A stretch of DNA of 64,000 nucleotides from assembly GCF_009689585.1 (NCBI RefSeq), contig NZ_AP018694.1, positions 4,455,501-4,519,500 on the forward strand, given 5' to 3'. Source of the DNA: Aquipluma nitroreducens. Its GTDB lineage: Bacteria; Bacteroidota; Bacteroidia; Bacteroidales; Prolixibacteraceae. The notes below the pieces were generated by a model that worked only from the letters and a program-made list of their open reading frames with translations, searched no databases and was not told where the DNA came from. This document shows, piece after piece, positions 41,231 to 49,289 of this stretch. How positions within the stretch are numbered: the first letter of the stretch is position 1; every line of letters begins with the position of its first letter. A program made the translations under genes and the position numbers.

Positions 41231-42490
41231 ATGGAAATTTATAAAACGATTAGTCTTTCTAAAATAATCGGGCAGTATAAATCTGATACTGAATCGGTTT
41301 ATAACACCTGGTTTATAAACAATGAGGACAGATTAAAGGCTTTTCGCTCCATTCGGCGAGGTGTTCTGCAAGTTATAGAAGATATCAAAAGTGGAAAATT
41401 TGGTAATGATTTCAAGGGCAGTTCTTTGGAGTTTGTGCTAACGTGCATTACCGAACAGAAGCAGGTATTTGAAGGGGCAGCACATCCGTTCTACTGGAAA
41501 CCAAAGTTGAGGATTCCTGATATTTATGAAAACGAGAAAAATAAGATCGCTTTTGGTCAATTTTTGGAAAATGTGTTGAAAGCAACAAATGAAGAGCAAA
41601 TCATCAGAGAGATTATTCGTTTGGACGATTTGAAGATTAAAGGCCTTGGTCCTGCTGTTGCAAGCATACTCTATTTTCTTCATCCAACAATTATCCCACC
41701 TTCTAATACGGCTATCATCAACGGGTTTAATTATCTATTCAAGGACAAGAAAAAGCTGGGGTCATGGAGTGAGTATTTAAAAATAAGGGAGGTATTAATA
41801 GACGTAAATAAGCAATATGAGAATGAATTTTCTCTCGACCTTGGAGCAATTTCCGGACTAATGTTTGAAATAGGAACACAAAAATTACTGCTTGGAAATG
41901 ATGAATACCTCTCGGAACCGGAACGAAAAAAACTGGAAGCCCTGATTGAAAAACGGCATAACAAGATTAAGGAAGAAAGGCAAGAGGAAAATCTGCATAC
42001 CGAAATGCAATATCATCTGATAAAAATAGGAACAGCCTTGGGTTATGATGTGATTTGTGCACAAAACGACCAATCGAGATCGTTTAATGGCGCCAGCTTT
42101 TCGTTTCATTGCCTACCCAACTTCCCAACGATGAACTCTGACAAAGATACCGTCAACACCATAAAGATGATTGATGTACTTTGGTTTCAAAAATCGACGA
42201 ACAATATCATCGGGGCATTTGAGGTGGAGAAAAGCACCAGTATTTATTCTGGGATCTTGCGCTTGACAGATCTTGCATATTCTATCGCAGATGGGGATGA
42301 AGTGTTGTACATCATTATTCCGGATAGCAGGGAAAAAGATGTGCGAATGCAATTATCAAGGCCTTCAATAAAGAGTATCAAAGTGCCAATCAACTATATT
42401 TTGTTTTCTGATTTACGGCAAAATTGCGATGCTCTTTGCAAGTTTGGCGAAAATCATCACATTATGAGGAAGATCGCCAAGTCGATATAA
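41231..42490 (+). CDS. Restriction-endonuclease-like protein (HhH plus PD-(D/E)XK pattern)
   Basis: 419 residues, cytoplasmic. The middle has a helix-hairpin-helix-like motif (IKGLGPAVASILYFLHP followed by PPSNTAIINGF). The C-terminal domain shows D315 in MIDVLWF and E331-V-E333-K334 in AFEVEKSTSIYSGILRL, a PD-(D/E)XK-type active site seen in a family of stand-alone DNA-cleaving or restriction-like proteins. No methylase is adjacent. It starts 20 bases after the response regulator, so they are likely co-transcribed. Nuclease activity is inferred from motif. Confidence 0.7.
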   Translation: MEIYKTISLSKIIGQYKSDTESVYNTWFINNEDRLKAFRSIRRGVLQVIEDIKSGKFGNDFKGSSLEFVLTCITEQKQVFEGAAHPFYWKPKLRIPDIYENEKNKIAFGQFLENVLKATNEEQIIREIIRLDDLKIKGLGPAVASILYFLHPTIIPPSNTAIINGFNYLFKDKKKLGSWSEYLKIREVLIDVNKQYENEFSLDLGAISGLMFEIGTQKLLLGNDEYLSEPERKKLEALIEKRHNKIKEERQEENLHTEMQYHLIKIGTALGYDVICAQNDQSRSFNGASFSFHCLPNFPTMNSDKDTVNTIKMIDVLWFQKSTNNIIGAFEVEKSTSIYSGILRLTDLAYSIADGDEVLYIIIPDSREKDVRMQLSRPSIKSIKVPINYILFSDLRQNCDALCKFGENHHIMRKIAKSI

Positions 42491-42677
42491 TGCGGAAAGG
42501 ATATACATTATTTTGAAAAGAAAAAAGACTCCGGAAACTTCAGCCTAAATGTATTCTCGGGCAATGATGTCTCCAAGGTATCTGTAACCACTAAGTATTT
42601 ATAATTCTCGGGGTCGATACGCTGACAAACAACAGTGTGAACGGCTTTTCGATGACCTGGGTTTGTTACCGTATTTA
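42491..42677. other. Probable right flank of the accessory element
   Basis: About 190 bases between convergent genes. The plus strand shows short coding-like traces (FSLNVFSGNDVSKVSVTTKY at about 42538-42601, then LTNNSVNGFSMTWVCYRIY at about 42622-42680) each ending in a stop, which could be the remains of a truncated gene. This is one plausible place for the right boundary of the element. Confidence 0.35.
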
Positions 42678-43307
42678 TTAATTTTTCTGCGTTAGCGACA
42701 ATATTATTTCATTCAACTCAAACCTGCCGGTTTGCGGATTAAACTTAGTAAGCATTTCATCGGTTATAAATTTATTGCACACAGCTACATGCACATAAGG
42801 ATCGGGCAAAGCATTTTTTCGAATATTCTCTAACGTAAGCTTGAATTTCTCGCTATGTTTCCCGGTGCTATAATAATAGTTTGTGACAGGGATACTTTTT
42901 GCTCTGTTATGGCGCCCAGATTGTATATACACCGTTTTAGTAGTTTTATAAGTATAAATGTATAAACTTGAAGTATCGGCAATTAAACAAGGTGTTCGGT
43001 TAATAAAACGGTAATTTTCACCATTGGTTAAACGGATGGCAAAAATGCTGTCTTTGTAAAAAACAGTTTCTTTCTCCTGTTCGACGCTGATAATGTCGGG
43101 AGAAATAAAGAATTGTTTGAGTTTTATTTTATCGCCCTTGTGTTGCATGTCGGTTGGACGGGTGAGTTTACCGTTTTGAAAGTCGGAAAGTGTAAGGAAT
43201 AATCCTTCTACTTCGCTGTTTTTGATTTCCTTTTCATGTTGTGCGAAAAGTTGAACTGATAAGCAAAGCATTAATGCAATTGCGGTAATTTTTATTGTTT
43301 GTTTCAT
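42678..43307 (-). CDS. Secreted protein of unknown function (paralogue of the 46.0 kb gene)
   Basis: 209 residues with a signal peptide (ALMLCLSVQLFAQ). It is related to the 193-residue protein at 46005-46586: both have a G-(L/V)-(F/Y)-x-T-x-x-D-(F/Y)-x-N-G-K opening, an I-x-L-x-N-G-(E/D)-x-(Y/F)-R-F centre and VTNYYYS/VTNYYFS near the end. The family is not known to me. It belongs to the minus-strand metal-resistance region, as last gene of the run. Confidence 0.7.
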   Translation of the reverse strand: MKQTIKITAIALMLCLSVQLFAQHEKEIKNSEVEGLFLTLSDFQNGKLTRPTDMQHKGDKIKLKQFFISPDIISVEQEKETVFYKDSIFAIRLTNGENYRFINRTPCLIADTSSLYIYTYKTTKTVYIQSGRHNRAKSIPVTNYYYSTGKHSEKFKLTLENIRKNALPDPYVHVAVCNKFITDEMLTKFNPQTGRFELNEIILSLTQKN

Positions 43308-43325
43308 TGCTTCAATTATTAAAAG

Positions 43326-43919
43326 TTAAAACCATCTGCCTACTTTTTGGCAGTAATTACTATATGGTTCACCATGAACGCCTTTCAGATAATCTTCTTC
43401 GAGGCGTACCTGAACCTGAAAGAGCAAGGTAGAGGCAACAAACGTTAATAGGGTTACGGCGTTTGGGATAATGAGGAATACCCCAAATAAAGTAACGAAC
43501 ATACCCAAAAACACGGGGTTTCGGGAAACTGAAAACAATCCGTTGGTTTTAAGTTCGGTTTTTGCCGCGTGGTCGATACCTACCCTCCACGAATTACTCA
43601 TTTGAATTTGTGCTATAACTATCCATAATAAAGCCAAGTGAACAATTGCAAAGCCTGTGATTTTTGATGCAAAAAATTCGAGCCAATTAAAAGGAGCTAA
43701 ATATTGCATACCAACAGGATAAATGAGGTTTACCAATGCTACTATAAATATTAACGAGGTCATGGGTGCTGATACTTTGCCCAAAAAATCGTGTGCTGAA
43801 TCGGTATTTTTAAAAACGTAGGGATTGATACCTGTTTTGCGCTTTACTCGTACTGATGGTACTACAAACACTACCAGAAAGTAGATTGTCAGAAACGTGA
43901 GGATATAAATTGGTATCAT
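43326..43919 (-). CDS. Isoprenylcysteine carboxyl methyltransferase (ICMT)-like membrane protein
   Basis: 197 residues with five or so membrane helices. The C-terminal region has the SAM-binding pattern of the ICMT/PEMT family: LKTNGLFSVSRNPVFLGMFV and RLEEDYLKGVHGEPYSNYCQKVGRWF. The gene lies 18 bases before the start of the next gene downstream and 18 after the preceding GDCC gene. The substrate in bacteria is unknown; such genes often accompany CusA/CzcA and metal genes in Bacteroidota. Confidence 0.9.
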   Translation of the reverse strand: MIPIYILTFLTIYFLVVFVVPSVRVKRKTGINPYVFKNTDSAHDFLGKVSAPMTSLIFIVALVNLIYPVGMQYLAPFNWLEFFASKITGFAIVHLALLWIVIAQIQMSNSWRVGIDHAAKTELKTNGLFSVSRNPVFLGMFVTLFGVFLIIPNAVTLLTFVASTLLFQVQVRLEEDYLKGVHGEPYSNYCQKVGRWF

Positions 43920-43937
43920 TATACTATTTTTAAATTT

Positions 43938-44150
43938 TCAGTTACAACACTTATAGCTTTGCTGAATTGGAGGGTATTTCACCGAACCATAACTGCAAAA
44001 TACACAACAATCGCCTTGCTCCGGTTTTAAAACGGTTTTACACTTCTCACACTCATAAAAATATAGACAAGAATCAGTTGGCATAGTTTCTTCTTTTGCA
44101 AGCCCACAATTTGGGCAGGTTATTATCGAGTTTAAATTCACTTCCGGCAT
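43938..44150 (-). CDS. GDCCVxCSYGS-type small cysteine protein
   Basis: 70 residues with CPNC, CxxC (CEKC), GDCCVFCSYGSVKYPPIQ and a terminal CC. The GDCC(V)xCSYG signature defines a small family found with metal-resistance and mercuric genes in Bacteroidota. Metal (probably soft metal or zinc) binding is expected. A close paralogue is at 56797-57003 beside MerTP. Confidence 0.9.
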   Translation of the reverse strand: MPEVNLNSIITCPNCGLAKEETMPTDSCLYFYECEKCKTVLKPEQGDCCVFCSYGSVKYPPIQQSYKCCN

Positions 44151-44152
44151 TA

Positions 44153-44378
44153 CTTCCCAAGTTTTAATATCTTGAATGCACCGCGTGTTACAATTAGAAA
44201 GATGATTACGCCGATTATTAAATCCGGGTACTTTGAATCGGTAAGTAAAACCAGTATTCCGGCTAAAACAACTCCGGCATTAATTATCACATCGTTGGAT
44301 GTGAATATCATGCTGGCTTTCATGTGTGCTCTTTGCTTTTTTCATATTATCGGCATGTCCCTTGACTTAATTTCCTTA
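44153..44378 (-). pseudogene. C-terminal fragment of a CDF-type cation transporter, frameshifted
   Basis: On the minus strand the frame reads VKGHADNMKK (from about 44378), then an A-run after which the frame shifts, then HMKASMIFTSNDVIINAGVV, LAGILVLLTD and GVIIFLIVTRGAFKILKLGK before TAA at 44153. This is the last third of a cation diffusion facilitator (Co/Zn/Cd efflux family). The 5' two thirds are missing and the A-tract (about 44338-44344) causes the shift. The short plus-strand frame here is only a shadow. Confidence 0.85.
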
Positions 44379-44406
44379 TAAGCCACTTAAAGAAATATGC
44401 TGCCTT

Positions 44407-44868
44407 TTATAAATTATTTAAAGCGGCCTGAAACTTTTGGCTTACTTCCCCTGCAATGGAGACGAGTTCTGGTTTATTGAGCATTCCCATTAAAGCTGCC
44501 GGATTTACGATTACAACTTCAATTTTACCATTTCCAATATCCTTTACAACGGCTTTGCAAGGAAGAAATATGCCAATGTTTTCTTCGATTTGCAATGTTT
44601 TATAAGCAAAGGAAGGATTGCAAACGCCCAATATTTTATATGGTTTCATTTCCACATCAGGCAGTTTCTCTTTAATTTTAACATCCATATCAATTTCGGT
44701 AATGACACCAAAGCCTTGGGCTTTAAGAGCATATTTTACCTTTTGGGTAACATCTTCAAAGCTTCCTTCAACAATTTTAGAGAAATAAAAGTTTTCGTTT
44801 TCCTGTGCTTGTAATGGTGAAATTCCAAACGCCATTAGCATAATGAAGAGATATTTCAATATTTTCAT
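44407..44868 (-). CDS. DUF302 protein, exported
   Basis: 153 residues with a signal peptide (LFIMLMAFGISPLQAQ) followed by a DUF302 domain: FEDVTQKVKYALKAQGFGVI, YKILGVCNPSFAYKTLQIEE, IGIFLPCKAVV. The two Cys residues (GVCNP and LPC) are conserved in the family and are thought to bind redox or metal ligands. It starts 12 bases after a second DUF302 gene, so they form a tandem duplicated pair with different destinations. Confidence 0.92.
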   Translation of the reverse strand: MKILKYLFIMLMAFGISPLQAQENENFYFSKIVEGSFEDVTQKVKYALKAQGFGVITEIDMDVKIKEKLPDVEMKPYKILGVCNPSFAYKTLQIEENIGIFLPCKAVVKDIGNGKIEVVIVNPAALMGMLNKPELVSIAGEVSQKFQAALNNL

Positions 44869-44880
44869 GGTTAAATATTA

Positions 44881-45267
44881 TTAAACATTCAAAATAACTT
44901 TTTCCAATTTCGACCTGATTTCTTTTGCGATTTCGCCCAATTGTTCATTTTCAATAGCCTGCATGGATGCAACCGGGTCAACAACTGCTATCTCGGTTTG
45001 GGTATCTGATACTTGCTGAACAATGACGTTACAGGGTAGCATTACTCCAATTTTATCCTCTGCCTGTAAAGCTTTGTATGCAAAAGGTGGATTACACGCT
45101 CCAAGAATTTTGTATTTTCGGAAATCCACATCGAGTTTCTTTTTCAGGGTGGCAGCCACATCAATCTCGGTTAAAACCCCGAAACCTTCCTTTTTTAGTT
45201 CTTCGGTTACCCTCTCTACTGCATCTTCAAAAGAGTAATTAACTGTTTTTTCAAAATAGTACTTCAT
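44881..45267 (-). CDS. DUF302 protein, cytoplasmic
   Basis: 128 residues from the ATG at 45267. A longer frame to 45366 would run through a palindromic operator and into the fur gene, so it is rejected. The domain matches the exported neighbour (FEDAVERVTEELKKEGFGVL, YKILGACNPPFAYKALQAED, GVMLPCNV) but without signal peptide. It lies 63 bases downstream of a TGCAAC-N3-GTTGCA palindrome and of the fur gene, suggesting metal-dependent control. Confidence 0.92.
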   Translation of the reverse strand: MKYYFEKTVNYSFEDAVERVTEELKKEGFGVLTEIDVAATLKKKLDVDFRKYKILGACNPPFAYKALQAEDKIGVMLPCNVIVQQVSDTQTEIAVVDPVASMQAIENEQLGEIAKEIRSKLEKVILNV

Positions 45268-45329
45268 ATTAATAATTTTTAATGTTAGATATTCTAATAA
45301 TATCAACATCAAAATTACCAATAAGTTAG

Positions 45330-45344
45330 TGCAACACTGTTGCA
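45330..45344. promoter_or_regulatory. Palindromic operator TGCAAC-ACT-GTTGCA
   Basis: Perfect 6+6 inverted repeat with a three-base centre, between the fur gene's stop codon and the DUF302 start. The same sequence with a different centre is found at 55600-55614 in the same position relative to the second fur gene. It is the likely binding site of one or both Fur-family repressors. Confidence 0.7.
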
Positions 45345-45347
45345 ATG

Positions 45348-45767
45348 TTACTCGCAGCGTGGACAAACCCCGTTAATAATGAATTGAGCATTCTCGTAGG
45401 TGTAGCCGTCAGGCAATTTAACGTTGGGAATAGGAAGTTCTTTCATGCAACGTGTTCTCCCACAGTGCTTACAATAAAAATGGACGTGCAAGTCATGTAA
45501 ATTACAGGTACAGTCGTCATCGCAAACGGCATACTTAACCGAACCAGTTCCGTCATCAACAGGGTGAACAATGAAATTGTCCTCAAATGTTTTAAGCGTC
45601 CTGAATATGGTTGAACGCTCGACTTTTTCAAATCGTTGCTCCAAATCCGCCAAGCTCAGCGCTTTCCCCGAATCAACAAGTGACTTGTAAACCAATGTTC
45701 GCATGGCTGTTGGTTTCAGGTTTTTCGATTCAAGTTTCTTTTCAATTTCGTCGTTTTCCATAATCAA
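45348..45767 (-). CDS. Fur-family transcriptional regulator 1
   Basis: 139 residues (starting at MIMEN; the second Met is also possible). The winged helix is at about 10-85 (LKPTAMRTLVYKSLVDSGKA, RSTIFRTLKTFEDNFIVHPV), then the metal and dimer domain with HDLHVHFYCKHCGRTRC and a C-terminal CPRCE. The two CxxC pairs form the structural zinc site. Metal specificity (Fe, Zn or other) cannot be read. A palindrome CAACAATATTGTTG lies just upstream (45779-45792), compatible with autoregulation. Confidence 0.93.
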   Translation of the reverse strand: MIMENDEIEKKLESKNLKPTAMRTLVYKSLVDSGKALSLADLEQRFEKVERSTIFRTLKTFEDNFIVHPVDDGTGSVKYAVCDDDCTCNLHDLHVHFYCKHCGRTRCMKELPIPNVKLPDGYTYENAQFIINGVCPRCE

Positions 45768-45778
45768 CTTTTATTATT

Positions 45779-45792
45779 CAACAATATTGTTG
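45779..45792. promoter_or_regulatory. Palindrome CAACAATATTGTTG upstream of fur 1
   Basis: Perfect 14-base inverted repeat starting 12 bases before the fur start codon. The half-site CAACA resembles that of the TGCAAC-N3-GTTGCA elements, but the spacing differs. Confidence 0.5.
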
Positions 45793-45943
45793 TTTGGTTC
45801 TATCAGCGAAAATAAAAAATATCAGAATAACTAGCGTTTGACCATTTCTGATATTGGTCGTATTCTTCTTATAATCAATCTGTAATAATTTTCTCTTTAT
45901 GTGGTATTCGAAGGATTATATTTAAGCGCTTGCTTTGTGTTTA

Positions 45944-45998
45944 AACCCTTCTAAAAATAGCCGACTGACACAGAGTCGGCTATTTAGAAGGGTATTTA
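45944..45998. terminator. Bidirectional hairpin terminator
   Basis: AAACCCTTCTAAAAATAGCC continuing to GACT (45944-45967) pairs with AGTCGGCTATTTAGAAGGG (45973-45991) to form a stem of about 19 bp with a small bulge. It lies just after the stop of the 193-residue gene on the minus strand and probably ends the P-ATPase operon. T-rich flanks occur on both sides. Confidence 0.7.
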
Positions 45999-46004
45999 AG
46001 GCCA

Positions 46005-46586
46005 TTACAAACCTTTGCTATTCAAAAATGAGTTTATTTTAAATGAACCAGTTGATTGATTCCGGGCATGTAAGGCTGAATTTGAACTAAATAGCAATTC
46101 CATTTCAGAAAATAGAACTTTGTTATCTGGTAAGGCATCCTTTAGATTGCTAAAAGTCAGGCTTTTGATTTCCCTGCTCCCATCTTTACTAAAATAATAA
46201 TTTGTAACCTTTTCCGTACCTGTAAACGGGGAATGAGACACTACCACTTCTTTGGAGAATATCCACAAACCACTTTTATCTACCAAAGTTAAACGGTTAT
46301 TATTTAAAAAACGAAAAAAGTCTCCATTACAAAGCTGGTAACCAAATATTTCATCTTTCTTTAAATCAATTTTCTCACCATTCTTAATTACTGTTACATA
46401 ATCTGTTTTAAAAAAATCGTTTGGTTTAATTTTACCATCTTTATTGGCACAATCTATGAAAACTTCCATTTTGCCATTTGAATAATCTTCATAAGTTTTA
46501 TAAACCCCACATTTTTGCGCACTAGCGTTTAGGCCTATTACAGCAAAAATTGCTGCTATTATTATTTTTAATTTATTTGTTTTCAT
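46005..46586 (-). CDS. Secreted protein of unknown function (paralogue of the 42.7 kb gene)
   Basis: 193 residues with a signal peptide (IIAAIFAVIGLNASAQ). It matches the 209-residue protein at 42678-43307 in several blocks (DYSNGKM, LCNGDFFRFLNN, VTNYYFSKDG). Two Cys (QKCGVY, DCANKD) lie early in the mature part. Family unknown. It follows the HYC_CC_PP-like gene by about 230 non-coding bases and is closed by a strong terminator. Confidence 0.7.
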   Translation of the reverse strand: MKTNKLKIIIAAIFAVIGLNASAQKCGVYKTYEDYSNGKMEVFIDCANKDGKIKPNDFFKTDYVTVIKNGEKIDLKKDEIFGYQLCNGDFFRFLNNNRLTLVDKSGLWIFSKEVVVSHSPFTGTEKVTNYYFSKDGSREIKSLTFSNLKDALPDNKVLFSEMELLFSSNSALHARNQSTGSFKINSFLNSKGL

Positions 46587-46817
46587 AATGATAATATTTA
46601 ATTGAAACTTAAATTGTTATTTCGAAATTTGTTTTTCGGAGCAATTAAATATCATCTCAACACAAAAACACCTGTAGTTGTGCCTGATTTAAAGCAAACT
46701 TAGGTGCAGAAAATAAATTTAAATGGTTATGAATTTTTTGTCTGTTTACACTTAGGATGAAATTCTCATTAGCACAAGCAAAAAATGGGCATTTAATGAT
46801 TGATCTTGCTTTATTGC

Positions 46818-47048
46818 TTATTTTTTTGAGGCGTTAAGAAAAGTATCGGCTATTTTAAATGTTACGACCTTTATGTGGCATCCGGGACAAGGAGTATCAC
46901 AACATTTTTCCGATGTTTTATCAATAAAAACGGATATCAGTTTGTCGTAACAAAAATTCTCCTGTATGGTCAACCCCGAAGCAGTCATCAAGAAAAACAG
47001 GGCAAAAGCAATATTTGCTACTTTTCTGAACATCGGATGAATTTTCAT
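46818..47048 (-). CDS. Small HYC_CC_PP-type cysteine protein
   Basis: 76 residues: a membrane or signal helix (IAFALFFLMTASGLTIQ) and a Cys-rich tail with FCYD, EKCCD, PCPGCH. The C-x(n)-CC-x(n)-C-P-x-C arrangement fits the HYC_CC_PP family found with copper and other metal transporters in Bacteroidota. A periplasmic metal-binding role is inferred. It lies 13 bases after the P-ATPase stop on the same strand. Confidence 0.7.
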   Translation of the reverse strand: MKIHPMFRKVANIAFALFFLMTASGLTIQENFCYDKLISVFIDKTSEKCCDTPCPGCHIKVVTFKIADTFLNASKK

Positions 47049-47061
47049 TTACAACATTCAA

Positions 47062-49149
47062 TTAGTTTTTTAATATTCTGATCGCATTAAAAACAGCTAT
47101 CAAAGCAACTCCCATATCACCAAATACCGCTTCCCACATGGTGGCAATGCCAAATACACCAAGAACAATGAAAATAAGTTTTACTCCCATAGCAAACAAA
47201 ATATTCTGCCAGACAATTTTCCTTGTTCTTTTTGCAACATCAATAGCTATGGAAACTTTAGATGGTGAATCGGTCATCAGCACCACATCGGCAGTTTCGA
47301 TTGCAGCATCGGAGCCAAGTGCGCCCATTGCTATTCCAATATCGGCGCGGGCAATGACAGGGGCATCATTTATACCGTCACCCACAAAGGCCACTTTCCC
47401 TCCCTTGCTTTCTTCCATCAAGGTTTCGATATGTTTTACCTTATCTTCGGGCAACAGTTCATAGAAGTATTTGTCAATACCTAATTTTTTGGCAAAGGCT
47501 GCGGCGGCAAATTGGTTATCACCGGTTAGCATTACTGTTTGAATATTCTTTGCTTTTAGTTTTTCTATTGCTTCAATGGCATCATCTTTCAGGGTGTCCG
47601 AAATAATTATATAACCCATATAAACCTTATCAATAGCTACATGCACCACTGTTCCTTCCACGTTACAAACAGGGTGTTCAATGTTTTCTTTGTGCAGTAA
47701 TTTATCATTACCTGCAAGCACAGTTTTTCCGTCAATTACGGCCTTAATGCCATGCCCCGAAATCTCATCAACTTGTTTAATCCTTTTACTATCAGTATCC
47801 TTTCCAAAAGCGTCTGAAATTGATTTGGCCACCGGATGGTTTGAATTGGTTTCGGCGTAAGCTGCATATTCCAGTATTTCCTCTTTAGTAAAACCGTTGG
47901 AGGTAACAACCTCAGAAACTATAAACTCCCCCTTGGTGAGTGTGCCTGTTTTATCAAACACCACGGTTTTTACCTGTGTCAACGCATCCAGAAAGTTAGA
48001 GCCTTTCACCAAAATTCCTTTTCTTGATGCGCTTCCAATTCCTCCAAAATAACCCAGTGGAATGCTGATTACCAACGCACATGGGCATGAAATAACCAAC
48101 ACTACCAACGCACGGTATATCCATTCGCTGAATGTTTGACCGCTAACTAAGAGAGGCGGCAGAATGGCCAGTAACAGGGCGCTGACAACCACCACTGGCG
48201 TATAGTATTTGGCAAATGTGGTAATGAATTTCTCGGTTTCCGCTTTTTTAGAGGAGGCATTTTCGACCAGTTCCAGAATTTTCGATACAGACGATTCACT
48301 GAATAATTTGGTGACCTTTATGGTAAGCACACCTGTTTGATTGATGGTCCCTGATAAAACGGCGTCTTTGTCCTTCACTTTTCTTGGCACACTTTCACCA
48401 GTCAAAGCCGAAGTATCGACAAATGAACTACCATCGATTACTTCGCCATCGAGGGGGATTTTCTCCCCGGCTTTCACAATAATTGTATCGCCAACCTTAA
48501 TGCTTTCCGGTGAAACCCTGGTTGATTCTCCATCTACCACTAGATTTGCATATTCCGGTTTTATTTCGAGCAATGCTTTGATTGATTTTCTGGAACGGTT
48601 AACTGCAATATCCTGGAACAATTCGCCCACTACATAAAATAGCATTACCGCCACTGCTTCGGGCATTTGATCAATTGCAAAAGCTCCAAGTGTAGCAATA
48701 GTCATTAAGAATTGTTCGTCAAAGAATTGACCCCTGATGATATTTTTCACAGCCGATGAAATAACTTTCCAACCTACAATCAGATAACCGGTTACGAACA
48801 CTAAATATTCAGCAATATGAAAAGGTGTATTATGAATTTCATCTTCGAACACCATTCCGGCGATTAACAGTAGAAGCCCGGAAATTGCTTTAATGATAGT
48901 CCATTTGTTTTCCGCGAGTTCGCTTGTCGAAACTATTTTTTCCCTTTTATCACTGTCTTCTACTTCAACTTCCGGTTCAATTTCCTTTATTTTACTTTTT
49001 ACCTTTTCGATGTTATCGGTATCAATAGTCATGGTCGAATTTGCAAAATTCACGGTCACAAATTTTACTTCACCCAGCTTTGTCAGGTTGTCTTCAATTT
49101 TTGAAGCACACGAAGCGCAATCCAGATTTTTTAGCGTATATTTTTTCAT
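47062..49149 (-). CDS. Heavy-metal translocating P1B-type ATPase (CPC type)
   Basis: 695 residues. An HMA domain at the N-terminus has C11-A-S-C14; the membrane ion-site motif CPC is at C355-P-C357; the phosphorylation site is D399 in DKTGTLT; and the hinge GDGINDAPVI is present near 595. Membrane helices flank these as usual. CPC with a downstream membrane Lys or Asp belongs to Zn/Cd/Pb exporters (ZntA/CadA-like), but copper cannot be fully excluded. It uses ATP to export the metal. It is upstream of the HYC_CC_PP-like gene and probably transcribed with it. Confidence 0.95.
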   Translation of the reverse strand: MKKYTLKNLDCASCASKIEDNLTKLGEVKFVTVNFANSTMTIDTDNIEKVKSKIKEIEPEVEVEDSDKREKIVSTSELAENKWTIIKAISGLLLLIAGMVFEDEIHNTPFHIAEYLVFVTGYLIVGWKVISSAVKNIIRGQFFDEQFLMTIATLGAFAIDQMPEAVAVMLFYVVGELFQDIAVNRSRKSIKALLEIKPEYANLVVDGESTRVSPESIKVGDTIIVKAGEKIPLDGEVIDGSSFVDTSALTGESVPRKVKDKDAVLSGTINQTGVLTIKVTKLFSESSVSKILELVENASSKKAETEKFITTFAKYYTPVVVVSALLLAILPPLLVSGQTFSEWIYRALVVLVISCPCALVISIPLGYFGGIGSASRKGILVKGSNFLDALTQVKTVVFDKTGTLTKGEFIVSEVVTSNGFTKEEILEYAAYAETNSNHPVAKSISDAFGKDTDSKRIKQVDEISGHGIKAVIDGKTVLAGNDKLLHKENIEHPVCNVEGTVVHVAIDKVYMGYIIISDTLKDDAIEAIEKLKAKNIQTVMLTGDNQFAAAAFAKKLGIDKYFYELLPEDKVKHIETLMEESKGGKVAFVGDGINDAPVIARADIGIAMGALGSDAAIETADVVLMTDSPSKVSIAIDVAKRTRKIVWQNILFAMGVKLIFIVLGVFGIATMWEAVFGDMGVALIAVFNAIRILKN

Positions 49150-49246
49150 TAGAAAATATTTTACTTAGTGAACGGCCACTATGTTAATGTTTTATATAAC
49201 AATAGAATAGAAAGCGAAATTGTGTTTGGTACTTTTTTATTTTAAG

Positions 49247-49283
49247 GGGCTGCAATCCGGATTTATACAAATTGCAACCCCCA
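49247..49283 (-). terminator. Probable terminator of the RND efflux operon
   Basis: GGGGCTGCAAT and ATTGCAACCCC pair at 10 of 11 positions around a 15-base loop. On the minus strand it follows the adaptor gene stop by seven bases and is trailed by an AT-rich tract. Confidence 0.6.
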
Positions 49284-49289
49284 AAATGA

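Noticed and set aside
5679..42490. An integrase or transposase gene within the element
   Set aside because: Looked for tyrosine recombinase (R..HxxR..Y), serine recombinase and DDE patterns among the proteins; none seen.
44172..44381. 69-residue plus-strand frame
   Set aside because: Shadow of the frameshifted CDF transporter fragment on the minus strand.
44881..45366. Longer start of the cytoplasmic DUF302 protein
   Set aside because: The extension would cover the palindromic operator and overlap fur; the ATG at 45267 fits the family's N-terminus.
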